This document shows positions 24,147 through 34,295 of a stretch of DNA of 64,000 bases, one piece after another. A program made the translations under genes and the position numbers. How positions within the stretch are numbered: the stretch's first letter is position 1; every line of letters starts with the position of its first letter. The stretch comes from Opitutaceae bacterium (lineage in GTDB: Bacteria > Verrucomicrobiota > Verrucomicrobiia > Opitutales > Opitutaceae). Where the stretch lies: contig JAEUHC010000008.1 in assembly GCA_016794785.1 (NCBI GenBank), positions 86,722-150,721 on the forward strand, in the 5' to 3' direction. The notes below the pieces were generated by a model, which worked only from the letters and a program-made list of their open reading frames with translations, was not told where the DNA came from and did no database searches.

Positions 24147-26279
24147 CTAAAATGGCGCGCCCACCGAAATCTGCCAGGTCCCGCCGGGATCACCCGCGCG
24201 CGGATTCAGGTTTCGCCCATACTCCACCCGAATCGGGCCGATGAGCGTCTGATAACGCACCCCGAGCCCCGCCGTGTAGAGCCGCTCGCCCGCCAGCGGA
24301 TAGTTGCGCAACTGCGCCGCGGTCGCCAAGGCATCAACGAAGATCACGGCCGTCCATTTTCCGAACAACGCCTGCTCCAGATCGAGATTCGCGAGCGCGT
24401 AACTCTTCGCGCCGACAAACCGCCCGTCGGCTCCGCGCGGCGAGGCTTCGCCATCACGATAACCGCGGATGCTGCTCCCGCCGCCCGGAAAAAAGCGCTT
24501 GTTCACCGGCAGCAGGCGATCGCTGGTGCCCCAGGTCGTGATGAGACCATGCGTGAACGCCGCATGCACCCAGCGGCCCGCACCCCAGGGGGTATGATAC
24601 GCACCGCCGCCCTCGAAGCGTTGAAACTCCGCGCCGCCGCCCAGCCCGCGGCTCGCCGCCTCCATCTGCGCAAACCACCGGTAGCCGCGCCGCGGCCGCA
24701 GCGGATTGTCGCGCCTGTCGCGGGTCAGCCCAGCGTCGAGGCTGGCCACCGTGACCTGCGTGTCGTCCGCCGCCCGCGTGGCCAGCTCGTTGTCGCGATT
24801 GCGCAGCGACTGAAAGGTGTAGCCCGCCGTGCCGTGCGCGCCGAGCCATCGCACCGGCAGACTCACCGCCACATTGGCGCCATACTCCTGCCGCAAAAAC
24901 GACAGCTCCTCGCGCTGCAAGCCGAACACCCTCGCGGTGCCGTCGATGGATTCGCCGAAAATCTCAGGCACCGTGTAGGAATAGTCGCCCCGGCTGCTCT
25001 TCATCGATTGCGCCAAAAGCAGGCGGCTTTGATGCGCGCGCTCGAACAGGTTGAACTGCCGCAGCTCCACGGCCCCGCGCGCCTGCTCGTAGCTGCCGTA
25101 ACCAAACAACAGATTCGTCTCCAGCGTCCGCCCCTCCCGCACGGTGAACACCGGGCTCCGCACGGGTCCGTGCGGCGGTTCGTAGCGCAAAGCCACTTTC
25201 TCGAACACACCGAGTCGCGCCAACCGGAACCGCGCTTGATCGATCTCCAGCGGGTTGAGCGGCGCGTCGGGCTGCGCCTGCACCCGCCGCCGCATTACCC
25301 CGTCGTGCATGTGTTCCGCGCCTTCGAACCGCACCTCGCCGATCCGCACGCGCTCGCCCGGCTCCACCCGCAGCGTCACGGCCGCTTCCTTCTTTCCTTC
25401 CCGCGCCGGCCCCGCCGCGCGCGTCGTGTGCACCCGCGCATCCGCGTAGCCTTGCGCGTAAAAGGCTATTCTCACTTCGCCCGCCAAAGTCTGCTGCAGA
25501 GCCTCGGTCCACAGTCTGCCGGAGTATTTTTCCAATCCCTCCACGGTCACGTCCGTGCCATCCGCGCCCTCGACCCGCACCGCCGCCACGTGCCAGCGCG
25601 CGCCCTCGGTCACCGCCACGACGACCTGGACCTCGCCGGTGCGCTCATCCACGGCCACATCGCTGGCGCGGACCTCCGCCTCGGCATGACCGAGCTGGCG
25701 CAGTTCCGCCTGCAACCCATCCAAGGCCCGCGACAGCCGCGCCGGCGTGTAGGCGCGGCCCGCTTTCCCCGAAAAGAGCGCCGAGTCACCCGCAAAAAAA
25801 CTCCGCGCCGCGCTTTCCTTCAGCGCGTGCAGCCCCTCGAACTTCACATCGCGCACAAAGAACCGCAAGCCCCGCTCCACCCGGAAGCGCACCTCGCGCG
25901 CCGCCATCGTCCGCGGCACCGTGGTGGTCATGGTCGCGTCGAGCGTTAACTCCGTTTTCTTCCCCGAAGCTTCGACGCACTCCACCGTAATCACCGGTTT
26001 CAGAAAACCCTCCGCCTGCACCGCCGACATCAGCAGAAACATCGCGTCCTCCACCGCATTGGCCTGCAGCACTTCGCCCCGCTCCTCGCCGAGCAACCGC
26101 TCCAACGATGTCCTCAGCTCGCGATCGCGGAGCCAGCCCGTCCCGTCCACCTCCAATGTCGCTGAAGCCGGCCCTTTCGCCCCCGGAGTCGAGCATCCGG
26201 ACAGAGCCAGGCATCCCAAGCCAAGCCCAAGGATGAAGGCGGCGCCTCGCCGGCCGCTTTGCCTGCGCGCGTCTCTCAT
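24147..26279 (-). CDS. TamA/BamA-type outer-membrane assembly protein with lipobox
   Basis: A 710-residue Omp85-family protein. About 300-350 residues of POTRA-like repeats (for example VRDVKFEGLHALKESAA and VRIGEVRFEGAEHMHDGVM) lead to a 16-strand-type barrel from about residue 370, with the lid-loop motif SSIRGYRDG near 600. It should insert or export outer-membrane proteins together with the TamB-like protein. The N-terminus is unusual: a lipoprotein-type signal with LSGC, Cys29. The start at 26279 overlaps the TamB stop as ATGA, making the two genes one coupled unit. Confidence 0.88.
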   Translation of the reverse strand: MRDARRQSGRRGAAFILGLGLGCLALSGCSTPGAKGPASATLEVDGTGWLRDRELRTSLERLLGEERGEVLQANAVEDAMFLLMSAVQAEGFLKPVITVECVEASGKKTELTLDATMTTTVPRTMAAREVRFRVERGLRFFVRDVKFEGLHALKESAARSFFAGDSALFSGKAGRAYTPARLSRALDGLQAELRQLGHAEAEVRASDVAVDERTGEVQVVVAVTEGARWHVAAVRVEGADGTDVTVEGLEKYSGRLWTEALQQTLAGEVRIAFYAQGYADARVHTTRAAGPAREGKKEAAVTLRVEPGERVRIGEVRFEGAEHMHDGVMRRRVQAQPDAPLNPLEIDQARFRLARLGVFEKVALRYEPPHGPVRSPVFTVREGRTLETNLLFGYGSYEQARGAVELRQFNLFERAHQSRLLLAQSMKSSRGDYSYTVPEIFGESIDGTARVFGLQREELSFLRQEYGANVAVSLPVRWLGAHGTAGYTFQSLRNRDNELATRAADDTQVTVASLDAGLTRDRRDNPLRPRRGYRWFAQMEAASRGLGGGAEFQRFEGGGAYHTPWGAGRWVHAAFTHGLITTWGTSDRLLPVNKRFFPGGGSSIRGYRDGEASPRGADGRFVGAKSYALANLDLEQALFGKWTAVIFVDALATAAQLRNYPLAGERLYTAGLGVRYQTLIGPIRVEYGRNLNPRAGDPGGTWQISVGAPF

Positions 26280-29200
26280 TTTTTGTCCTGCTCTTTCGTC
26301 CCGCCCTTGGAGAAAACCCGCCATTTCAGGCCGACGTTGAAGTCGTCGAATTCGTCATACTCTCCCACGGCCGTCCAGCGCTCGCTCAGGCGATATTCGA
26401 TGCCGTAGGTCTCGCGCCCCTGCCGTGAGACATTCTCACCGGTCGAGATGCTTAGCCGCTCGCTGGCATCGCTGTCGCCACCGAAGCTCGCGAGCAGGCT
26501 CTGCCCAAGAAAAGTCCCGAGCCGCGCCATCCGTTGCCGGTCCGAGTAGTTCACATCGTCGCGCGGCGACTCGCCCGCCATCACCATCAGCAGGACCTGT
26601 CCCGACTCCAGCGGCGGACTCGACGAAAAGACCAGGTTCGGCGCCGAGGCGGGCCCGCTCGCCTCCATCCGCAAATCATAGCTCAGGCGGCGCACCGTGC
26701 CCACGAACCACACCTGCGGATCGACGCCCTGTTCCGGTGAGAGGCTCACCCGACCTTCCTGCACCACAAACGTCGCGAACGGCAGCTTCACCGTTCCCTC
26801 ATCGATCGTCGCCTCGCCGCGCGCCAGCGGTTCGCCCAGCGTGCCACCCAGCTGAAACCGGGCCGACGCCAGGCCGTTGAACAACGCTGTCCGCAGTTTC
26901 AAAAATTTCTCGCCGTGCACGGCCACATCGAGCCGCCACGCGTCGTAGGGCTCGACCTCCACCGCAAAATACGGCGGCGTCCGCGCCTTGGACCGCGCGC
27001 CGCCCGGCAGCAGCGCCCGCACATCCGATAAAAACAGGCTGTCGCGCAGGCGCACCGTCCCCGCGATCAACGGCGGGCCGCTCGCGGGCGAGGTCAGTTT
27101 CAGATCCAAATCTCCCCGCACCAGCACACCGGTCTGACGCACAAACGGCAGGTTCTCCCCTTTCAGGGCCAAATCGTATTTCAACCCGTCCGCCAGCGCC
27201 GCCCCACCGCCATCCGCGACGGCCGGCAGTTCGACGCTCCCGCTCAAGGTCACCGTCTGCCCGCCAGTCTGCGCCGTCACCGAACGCAGCTCCAGCCTGC
27301 GCCCGGCCAACGCCAGCTCGGCCCCGATCTCCTGCAACACGCCGAGCGGCCCGAGCGGACGCGTGGCCGCATCGCGGAGTCGCAGCGCGCCGCCCAAGGC
27401 TCCGTCGCGGAAGCTGACATCGACGGACAACCGTCCTTTCGGCGCCACGAACACGGGCAAAAACCGCGCCACCGCCGCCATGTCCGCATCGGGCACTTCG
27501 ATTTTCCCCTCGGCTCCACCCTGCAAGGCCAGCATCGGCTTCGCCAAAAATTCGCGCCACTTCCCTTCTTTCACCGGCAGCCGGCCGCTCGCCCGCACGG
27601 CCTGCCCTTCGACGCTCAGCGAAAGTTGCTCCAGCCGCAGCCCGGCATCGTCACCGGTCAGCTCCACCACCAGTGCCGCGATCGTGGGCATGGGCCGCTT
27701 GAAACGGGCCGCGTCCGCCGCCACGCGCGCGGCCTTCACCCGCACGCTTCCCTTCGGCTGCGCCCATGTGCCCGTGATGCGCACGATTGCTTCCGGCTCC
27801 TTGAGTTCAAAGCCCGTGAGCCCTCTCAACTCCTGCCAAAACGCGGCGCTCGCGTCTGTCGCCGCATCGAGCGTGAGCGCGCCCTCCGGTTCAAACTCCA
27901 CCGGCCGCGCCCCGCCGGGGCTCAACCGCAGCGGAATTTTCCCGACCACCTTCACGACGCTCTTCTCCGCCTCGACGACGCTCAGCTCCTCGATGCGGAC
28001 CCCTCTCTTGTCGCCCTGCGCTCTCGCGGCGATGAGCGCCGACTTTCCCTCGCCCAGTTCGATCGCCGCCTTCGTCTGCAGCGAGAAAGTCATCGGCCCG
28101 CGATCCCACGCTCCTTTGGCTTCCATGGAGATCACTTGCCACGCCGGCCCGGACCACAGCCCGAAATCGGCCAGCCATGCGGAGGAAAAATTCTTCGCCG
28201 TCAGCTCCAGCCGGCCGTTCTCGCCCCACGTCCCCGCGGCATAGATCGAGCCCTCCGATCCCGTGAGGTGCAACCCTTCCACCGCAAGCGGCGGCCGCCA
28301 CCGGAGCGTGGAGGGCTCCCTCAGCCGCAGGCGCACCTCGCCGCCTTGGGTCAGCTCCAATTTCGTCAACCGCACGGACTCTCCACTCACCCCGCCGTCC
28401 GCCGAGATCACCGCGGCGCCCGTCGTCGCCGAAACGCTCACCGATTCCACCGCGGAGCCTCGCCCCGCCCAAGTCAGGTCGAGCACGAGTGGATTCAGCA
28501 TTTGAAACTTCACCCCTTCGGCCTGCGCTCGCCCTTCATGGCGCAGATCTCCGGGAGTTCCGGCCGCCTGCGCCTTGAGCGTGACGGATTCAAACGCGAC
28601 TCCGGCCGGCACCCATCGCGCCACGGTCGCGCGTCGAATCGTTCCTTCGGCTGCGGCGTCCAAAACCTCCTTCGTCGAAAAATCCCATCCGCCTCGCCAG
28701 GTGAGTTTCTCGCCCGCCGTCCCCGCCAGCGTGCCTTCGCTCACCGTCACGCGCGGCCAAGCGAACTGGCCCTTGGCCTCCACCAACGCGGCCGCCCAAT
28801 CCGCCGCCGCCACATCGCGCCCCGCCAGCCGAAATTCCACCACCGGCGCCTGCCCGAGGCTTGAGACCCAGCGCGCCTCGCCGCTCACAGCGCCCTTGGC
28901 GGCGAACCATGGCTGCTTCGTCAAATCCGCCTCCAGCGAGAACCGCGCGCCGCTCTGCCGGAATTTTCCGCTCCGCTCCACAGTCACAGGTTCGCTCAAC
29001 CGCGCGACGATGCCTGGCAAATCTGCGTGGAGCGTTTCCACCGTGAACGCCGCCGCATCGCCCTGACCGCGCATCGTCACCTCCAATGGCGGCACCGATT
29101 TTCCGCTGACGGGTTCGCCTTTGGCCGCGAAATCCGCCACGAGCCGTTGCTCGCGCCATTCGATCTTTCCGCGCCCACGCACCGCCGCGTATGCCGCGTC

Positions 29201-29938
29201 CAGCCGCAGTTTCTCGCCGGGCACATTCCAGTCGTCGGCCTGGAGCGCCGCCTCCGCCGGCAGCCAGCCGCTCGCGCCAAAGCGCGCGCTAATCGCCGCG
29301 CGCTGGCCCCACCACGCCAGTTCTCCTTTCACGTCAGCGCCTCGTCCCTCGAGCGTCGCCCCGCCATCCTCGGCCCGCGCCACGAGCCGCAGCGCATCCG
29401 CCCCAAACGCGACCGTCACGTCGGCCTTGAGTGCGCGGAATGTGAGCGCCTGCACGGCCAGCGCGCGCTCGGCCCAGGTCGCCGACGCGCACGTCAGCTC
29501 CCCGCCCGGCCACCGCACCGCGCCGGACTGCGCCGCGATTCGCGGGGCCCAGCGCGCAAGCTGCGCCGCGATTTTTTCCAATGTCGCGCGCAGCGGCATC
29601 CAGCCGCGGTTCGCCGGGTTCGCGGGCCCGGCGCGTTTGCGCTCCGCCACCTCCACGGTCCAACGGCCCGCGCTCACCGCGCCGCGCCGCCACCAAGCCA
29701 CGAGCGGCGTGTCCGCTTCGATCCGCGACACCGTCACGCGGACGCCCGCCACGTTCAGCTCCGCGTCATGCAGGGCGAACCGGCTGTAACCGATCCGCTC
29801 GTAGCGTGCAAACGTCAGCCCGCGCGAGGCGCCCGCCCCGCCCAGCGCCGCACTCAGCCACCACGGCAGCGCCGCCGCGCCCAGCCCGAGCACGGCGACC
29901 AAAACGATAAAAACGATGAGAACACGGCGGCGCATCAA
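26276..29938 (-). CDS. TamB-like translocation and assembly protein
   Basis: A 1220-residue protein. One N-terminal membrane helix (VLIVFIVLVAVLGLGAAALPWWL) anchors it in the inner membrane; the rest is a long beta-rich periplasmic region of repeated AsmA/TamB-like strands. The C-terminal DUF490 domain is recognisable (EPLARGEATIDEGTVKLPF, DPQVWFVGTVRRLSYDL, LLMVMAGESPRDD and a final beta-signature-like FNVGLKWRVF). TamB-type proteins bridge the periplasm and move lipids or outer-membrane proteins with TamA. It is coupled to the TamA-like gene by an ATGA overlap. The start could be either of two adjacent ATG codons. Confidence 0.88.
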   Translation of the reverse strand: MMRRRVLIVFIVLVAVLGLGAAALPWWLSAALGGAGASRGLTFARYERIGYSRFALHDAELNVAGVRVTVSRIEADTPLVAWWRRGAVSAGRWTVEVAERKRAGPANPANRGWMPLRATLEKIAAQLARWAPRIAAQSGAVRWPGGELTCASATWAERALAVQALTFRALKADVTVAFGADALRLVARAEDGGATLEGRGADVKGELAWWGQRAAISARFGASGWLPAEAALQADDWNVPGEKLRLDAAYAAVRGRGKIEWREQRLVADFAAKGEPVSGKSVPPLEVTMRGQGDAAAFTVETLHADLPGIVARLSEPVTVERSGKFRQSGARFSLEADLTKQPWFAAKGAVSGEARWVSSLGQAPVVEFRLAGRDVAAADWAAALVEAKGQFAWPRVTVSEGTLAGTAGEKLTWRGGWDFSTKEVLDAAAEGTIRRATVARWVPAGVAFESVTLKAQAAGTPGDLRHEGRAQAEGVKFQMLNPLVLDLTWAGRGSAVESVSVSATTGAAVISADGGVSGESVRLTKLELTQGGEVRLRLREPSTLRWRPPLAVEGLHLTGSEGSIYAAGTWGENGRLELTAKNFSSAWLADFGLWSGPAWQVISMEAKGAWDRGPMTFSLQTKAAIELGEGKSALIAARAQGDKRGVRIEELSVVEAEKSVVKVVGKIPLRLSPGGARPVEFEPEGALTLDAATDASAAFWQELRGLTGFELKEPEAIVRITGTWAQPKGSVRVKAARVAADAARFKRPMPTIAALVVELTGDDAGLRLEQLSLSVEGQAVRASGRLPVKEGKWREFLAKPMLALQGGAEGKIEVPDADMAAVARFLPVFVAPKGRLSVDVSFRDGALGGALRLRDAATRPLGPLGVLQEIGAELALAGRRLELRSVTAQTGGQTVTLSGSVELPAVADGGGAALADGLKYDLALKGENLPFVRQTGVLVRGDLDLKLTSPASGPPLIAGTVRLRDSLFLSDVRALLPGGARSKARTPPYFAVEVEPYDAWRLDVAVHGEKFLKLRTALFNGLASARFQLGGTLGEPLARGEATIDEGTVKLPFATFVVQEGRVSLSPEQGVDPQVWFVGTVRRLSYDLRMEASGPASAPNLVFSSSPPLESGQVLLMVMAGESPRDDVNYSDRQRMARLGTFLGQSLLASFGGDSDASERLSISTGENVSRQGRETYGIEYRLSERWTAVGEYDEFDDFNVGLKWRVFSKGGTKEQDKK

Positions 29939-29965
29939 GAAGAACCTGTCGGACCGCCGCCGGCC

Positions 29966-32023
29966 TCAGGCGGCCGGAGCCAGACCGTTGCGCCGAAGCA
30001 GTGCGTTGAGATCAGGATCCCGACCCATGAAGGAGCGATACAGTTCCGAGGGATCGAGCGAATTGCCTCGGCTGAGCACCTTCTCCACGAATTCCGCGCC
30101 AACGGTCGCGTTGAAAATCCCCTCGCGCTTGAAGCGCGTGAACGCATCCGCATCGAGCACCTCGGCCCACTTGTAGGAATAGTAGCCCGCCGCGTAGCCC
30201 ACCGGATCCGAGAAGATGTGGTTGAACCGCTTCACGAGCGTCGGCGCCGGCGGCTCGGTCGGGATGAGGCAATCCGCGACCGCCGCCCGCGCCAGCGGCT
30301 CGACATCGGGCGCGGCCGCAAATTCCGCGGTCCGCATGTGCAGCAGCAGATCCATCTTCGCCAACGCCACCTGCCGCATTGTCGCGGTGGCCGAGCGGAA
30401 ATTTTTCGCCGCGATCATCTTTTGGAAAATGTCCTCGGGGATCAGCGCGCCGGTCTCATGGTGCCGCGCGAACAGATCCAGGCTGGCGCGCTCCCACGTC
30501 CAGTTCTCCATGATCTGCGAGGGCAGCTCGACGAAGTCCCACGCGACGTTCACGCCGTTGAGCGACTTGATCTCCACCTCGCCGAGCAGGTGGTGCAGCA
30601 GGTGGCCGAACTCGTGGAACACCGTCTCGACCTCGCGGTGCGTGAGCAGCGCGGGTTTGCCGCCCGCGGGCGGCGTCATGTTGCCGCACATCAGGCCGAG
30701 GTGCGGCGCGCGCGTGCCGTCGGGCCGCGGGCCGCCCGTGATCAGATAGTTCATCCAAGCCCCGCCGCGCTTCGCCTCGCGCGGATGCCAGTCGGCATAA
30801 AAGGAACCGACGTGCCGGCCGCGGGCATCATGCACGTCGTAGAATTTCACCTCCGGGTGCCACACCTCGACTTCACCCGCCGGCCGCTCGGCCACGCGAA
30901 GGCCGAAGATTCTCCCGACCAACTCGAACATCCCGGCGATCACGCGATCCATCGGGAAATACGGGCGCAGCGCCTCCTCGTCGAAGGCGTAGCGCGACCG
31001 CCGCAGCTTCTCCGCCCAGAACATAATCTCCCACGGCGCAAGCGGCGCGGTTTTCCCTCCGGTTTCCTTCGCCTTGAATTCCTCGAGTTCCCGGCTCTCG
31101 CGGGCAAAGGCGCTCGCGCAGCGGCCTTGGAAGTCCTCGATGAACGCGAGCGCCCGCGCGCCGCTCCGCGCCATGCGGCGCTCCAGCACCGCATCCGCGA
31201 AATGCGGCTGGCCGAGCAGCGCGGCCTTCTCCGCCCGCAGGGCGAGGATGCGGCTGATGAGCGCCGTGTTGTCATGCGGCGCCTGCGCGCCGACCGCCGC
31301 GCTCGCCGTCCACATCTCGCGGCGCAACGCGTCGTCCTCGAGGTAGGTCATGAAGGGCTCGAGCGAGGGCTGGTGCAGCGTGAAGCGCCAGCCGGCGATG
31401 CCCTTCTTCGCCGCCGCGGAGAGCGCGCCGCCTTTGGCGAGCGCCGGGAGGCCGGCGAGCCGCGCCTCGTCGGTCACGACGAGCTGCCAGGCGTTGGTGG
31501 CGTCGAGCACGTGCTCGGAATATTTCTGCGTGGCCTGCGCCAGCTCGCTTTGCAGGGCCTCGAGGCGCGTCCGCTTCTCCACCGGCAGATCCGCCCCGGC
31601 CTGCCGGAAATCCTTCACCGTTTCCTCCAGAAACCGGCGATGGACGCCCGCGACCCGCGCCGCGGCCGGAGACTCGGCAAAGGCTTTCAGCCGCGACCAC
31701 AACGCCACATTGAGCGGAATCGCCGCGTAGAAGGCCGAGACGCGCGGCAGCATGGCATTGTGCGCCGCGCGCAGGGCCGGCGAATCCGCGACGGACTGGA
31801 GATGCGTGACCTTGCCCCAAGCCTGCGTCAGTTCCTCGGTCGCCTCCTCGAGCGCGAGAAACGTGTTCTCAAACGTCTGCTTTCCCGCCTCGCCCGCCGC
31901 GATGGCATCGATCGCCGCCTGCGCGCGCGCGAGCGCCGCCTCGATCGCCGGCGCGATCAGCTCGGGCGCGAGCGCCGACCAACGGATGTGAAACGCGGGA
32001 TCGAGAAAGGGATTTTCGGCCAT
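29966..32023 (-). CDS. M3-family oligopeptidase (OpdA/Dcp-like)
   Basis: A 685-residue zinc oligopeptidase. The zinc-binding helix is HEFGH at about 470-474 (VFHEFGHLLHHLL), with the downstream Glu ligand in WDFVELPSQIMENW. Other family landmarks are GSFYADWHPREAKRGGAW and the C-terminal FNHIFSDPVGYAAGYYSYKWAEVLDADAF. It degrades short peptides in the cytoplasm; no signal peptide is present. The ATG at 32023 begins the conserved MAENPFLDP start. It lies 27 bases upstream of tamB in the same direction. Confidence 0.95.
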   Translation of the reverse strand: MAENPFLDPAFHIRWSALAPELIAPAIEAALARAQAAIDAIAAGEAGKQTFENTFLALEEATEELTQAWGKVTHLQSVADSPALRAAHNAMLPRVSAFYAAIPLNVALWSRLKAFAESPAAARVAGVHRRFLEETVKDFRQAGADLPVEKRTRLEALQSELAQATQKYSEHVLDATNAWQLVVTDEARLAGLPALAKGGALSAAAKKGIAGWRFTLHQPSLEPFMTYLEDDALRREMWTASAAVGAQAPHDNTALISRILALRAEKAALLGQPHFADAVLERRMARSGARALAFIEDFQGRCASAFARESRELEEFKAKETGGKTAPLAPWEIMFWAEKLRRSRYAFDEEALRPYFPMDRVIAGMFELVGRIFGLRVAERPAGEVEVWHPEVKFYDVHDARGRHVGSFYADWHPREAKRGGAWMNYLITGGPRPDGTRAPHLGLMCGNMTPPAGGKPALLTHREVETVFHEFGHLLHHLLGEVEIKSLNGVNVAWDFVELPSQIMENWTWERASLDLFARHHETGALIPEDIFQKMIAAKNFRSATATMRQVALAKMDLLLHMRTAEFAAAPDVEPLARAAVADCLIPTEPPAPTLVKRFNHIFSDPVGYAAGYYSYKWAEVLDADAFTRFKREGIFNATVGAEFVEKVLSRGNSLDPSELYRSFMGRDPDLNALLRRNGLAPAA

Positions 32024-32077
32024 GCGAGGCGCAAAGACCCAAGCACCGCCGCCAAAGTCAAACCGCAAACCCGGCGC

Positions 32078-33907
32078 TCACCACGCGTGGCTGATCGTCG
32101 CCGAAAGCTGGCGACGCGCGGCCGGCACCGCGGGCACATCCTGGAAGGCTTCGTTCCAAAGATTGTCCGCCTGCAGCGCGACTTCCACCCCGCGCCATTC
32201 CTTCGGCCGGTATGCGATGGCCAGCGTGGTCGAGAGCGCCCGGCGGCCGCCGATCGTGCGAAGGAGATTCTCAGCCTGCACCCGGGCGACATTGTCCATT
32301 CGCACCTCCAGTCCGCCGCCGAGCCGCGCGGTGACAGCCGCGGTCAGGCGGTGCTTCGCGTAGTTGAGCGCATAGAAACTGGCATCGACCGACGCGCCCC
32401 GGTAGTCGGCGTCCTTCGCCAGCCCGGTGTAGCCCACGACGAGATCGATGTGCGACCAGCTGCGGCGCGCGACGAATTCCAGACCCGCCACGTCGATATC
32501 CACAAGATTGGCCGCCCGGGCTGTCACCCCGCGACGAAACGTCCAGTCCACCAACCCGTCGTCCCGGCGCCAGAAGACCGCGCCTTCGATCGTCCAGTCG
32601 GCGAGGACCGCGCTGGCGCCCAGCTCGATCGCATGGCTGCGCTGGCGCCCGAGGTTGGGATTCCCGCGGAAAAGGCCCGCCGCCGGGTTTGAGTTCAACG
32701 CCGTGTAGGTCGGCACCTGCGAGGTCTTGGCATAGCTGAGGTGGAGGCGGCGCAGATCGCCGCGCTGAAATTCGCGCGCCAGCTCGAACACCGGGGCGAA
32801 GGCCCCGCCCTCGCGGTTGGTGTCCTCGTGCGCGAGGCCGGCCTTCAGGCTCGTGCGCACCCCCGCGGAGTCCGTCCAGGTCTTTTCCGGCACAATCGCG
32901 AACTTGGTGAAGGTGCGCTCGGAGTAGCGCCCAAACGTCAGCGAAGTCGAACGCAGCTCGTCGCGTTGCAGCTCGCCCCGAAAGTTCACCGCGATTTCCC
33001 CGAGGTCCCATCGCCCGCTCGCCGCCGCACCCTGCACCCAAGTCGTGTGCTGAAACGGATGCACCGGGCCGAGCGGGGCGAAGCGGTTGAACGCGTAGTC
33101 GTCCTTGTGGCGCCGGTGAAACACACCGGCCTCGAAAAACTGTCCGGGCCCGAGGTCGGCGCGGTGGTTGAGCGCGACGAGCACGGCTTGAAGGCGCTCG
33201 GTCTCGTTGGAGTTGAAGGGCGTGTAGAGATTGGGCCAGCCGAAGAATTTCGCCTGGTAGCCGGCAAACAGGTCCGTCTGCGAGGTCGCATCCGCGCGCT
33301 GCAGGCGGACATTGACCCGATCGAACTCGTGCTCGCCGTAGCGCACCACGCCATTCGACTCCGAATGCGCCACCGCCACATCCGCGCCGAAGCGCTGCGC
33401 GCCCGCTCCGGCAGAGGTCGCGTAGCCCTGATAAAGCTCCGCCCGGCGCAGCCCAAACTCGCCCGCGCCCACCGCCGCCGCGCCCGCAGTCCGCACCGGC
33501 CGCCAGCCGTAGCTGAGCGCGCCCACGGTGGCATTGGTCGCACCGAGCGCCAGCGCCGCGCCCGTGCGCACCTCCGGCGCCGTAAGCAGCGCGGGCGCGA
33601 TCGGAATTTCCGCCGCGTAGTGCCCTGTCTGCGGGTCGAGCAGTGAAACGGCGCCGACTTGGAAGCCCGTGTTCTCGAAAATCCCGCCGCGGATCGTCAC
33701 ATCGGCCTGGGCCTCGGCGAGGTTGCGGCCCTGGATATCGACGCGCGGCTCGTAGCGCAGCACCGAGACCGGCATCGCAAACGTGCCCGCCGGCGTCTGG
33801 TTCGCCACACGCGGCGAATGAACCGTCACCTCGGGGAGGCTGACGGCGCCCTGCGCGAACAGCGCCACGGGCACGGACAAGAGAAGGGCGATCGAAACAA
33901 ACTTCAT
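32078..33907 (-). CDS. TonB-dependent outer-membrane receptor
   Basis: A 609-residue receptor. It has a signal peptide (KFVSIALLLSVPVALFA), a TonB-box-like LPEVTVHSP segment near residue 22, a plug domain (DVTIRGGIFENTGFQVGAVSLLDP), and a barrel whose C-terminal end finishes SATISHAW, with the terminal aromatic usual for barrels. It is somewhat smaller than siderophore receptors and nearer to the BtuB size class. The ligand is unknown. A promoter-like sequence lies at 33950-33979 with a short leader, so no riboswitch of cobalamin size can fit. Confidence 0.88.
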   Translation of the reverse strand: MKFVSIALLLSVPVALFAQGAVSLPEVTVHSPRVANQTPAGTFAMPVSVLRYEPRVDIQGRNLAEAQADVTIRGGIFENTGFQVGAVSLLDPQTGHYAAEIPIAPALLTAPEVRTGAALALGATNATVGALSYGWRPVRTAGAAAVGAGEFGLRRAELYQGYATSAGAGAQRFGADVAVAHSESNGVVRYGEHEFDRVNVRLQRADATSQTDLFAGYQAKFFGWPNLYTPFNSNETERLQAVLVALNHRADLGPGQFFEAGVFHRRHKDDYAFNRFAPLGPVHPFQHTTWVQGAAASGRWDLGEIAVNFRGELQRDELRSTSLTFGRYSERTFTKFAIVPEKTWTDSAGVRTSLKAGLAHEDTNREGGAFAPVFELAREFQRGDLRRLHLSYAKTSQVPTYTALNSNPAAGLFRGNPNLGRQRSHAIELGASAVLADWTIEGAVFWRRDDGLVDWTFRRGVTARAANLVDIDVAGLEFVARRSWSHIDLVVGYTGLAKDADYRGASVDASFYALNYAKHRLTAAVTARLGGGLEVRMDNVARVQAENLLRTIGGRRALSTTLAIAYRPKEWRGVEVALQADNLWNEAFQDVPAVPAARRQLSATISHAW

Positions 33908-33949
33908 CGCCGCCGGGGTAGCAGGCACAGGGGCAAAAACAAGCTTCTG

Positions 33950-33979
33950 TTTATATCATCAGATAATTTCAGTTAACAA
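33950..33979 (-). promoter_or_regulatory. Likely sigma-70-type promoter for the TonB receptor gene
   Basis: On the minus strand TTGTTA (33979-33974) and TATAAA (33955-33950) are separated by 18 bases in an unusually AT-rich stretch. Transcription would start about 35 bases before the ATG at 33907. Confidence 0.5.
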
Positions 33980-33993
33980 TGACCTCGGCCCGG

Positions 33994-34023
33994 GAAAAGA
34001 AAAACCCCGGCACTGGGCCGGGG
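33994..34023 (-). terminator. Rho-independent terminator after the ferredoxin gene
   Basis: On the minus strand CCCCGGC-CCAGT-GCCGGGG (34023-34005) is followed by TTTTTCTTTTC. Stem and T tract are both good, and it lies 35 bases after the ferredoxin stop, insulating the TonB receptor gene. Confidence 0.85.
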
Positions 34024-34058
34024 TGGGAAAATGTGCGGTGGTGGCTGGGCGAAACCGC

Positions 34059-34295
34059 TCAGGTGTCGCCGTCGTTGCCGATGGCCTCGACCGGGCAGCC
34101 CTCGAGCGCCTCCATGCACTGTGCGATTTCTTCCTCGGTCGTCGGCTGCTTGTGCACAAACGAATAGCCGCCCTCGTCATGGCGCGTGAAGAAATTCGGG
34201 GCGGTCTCGCGGCAGAGATCGCAGTCGATGCACTGCTGATCGACGTAGAATTTGCCGCCTGCGTTCTGGTCCCATTTGTCTGCTTTGTTCGCCAT
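34059..34295 (-). CDS. Single-cluster [4Fe-4S] ferredoxin
   Basis: A 78-residue ferredoxin. The cluster ligands are Cys22, Cys25 and Cys28 (CIDCDLC) and Cys67 in the GCPVEAIG motif; an additional Cys60 lies nearby. The single-cluster layout resembles Bacillus-type ferredoxins. It transfers electrons in the cytoplasm; the redox partner is not encoded nearby. It is monocistronic with its own terminator. Confidence 0.93.
   Translation of the reverse strand: MANKADKWDQNAGGKFYVDQQCIDCDLCRETAPNFFTRHDEGGYSFVHKQPTTEEEIAQCMEALEGCPVEAIGNDGDT

Noticed and set aside
33908..34058. Possible cobalamin riboswitch before the TonB receptor
   Set aside because: The leader after the likely promoter is only about 35 bases, and no B12-box-like sequence is visible.
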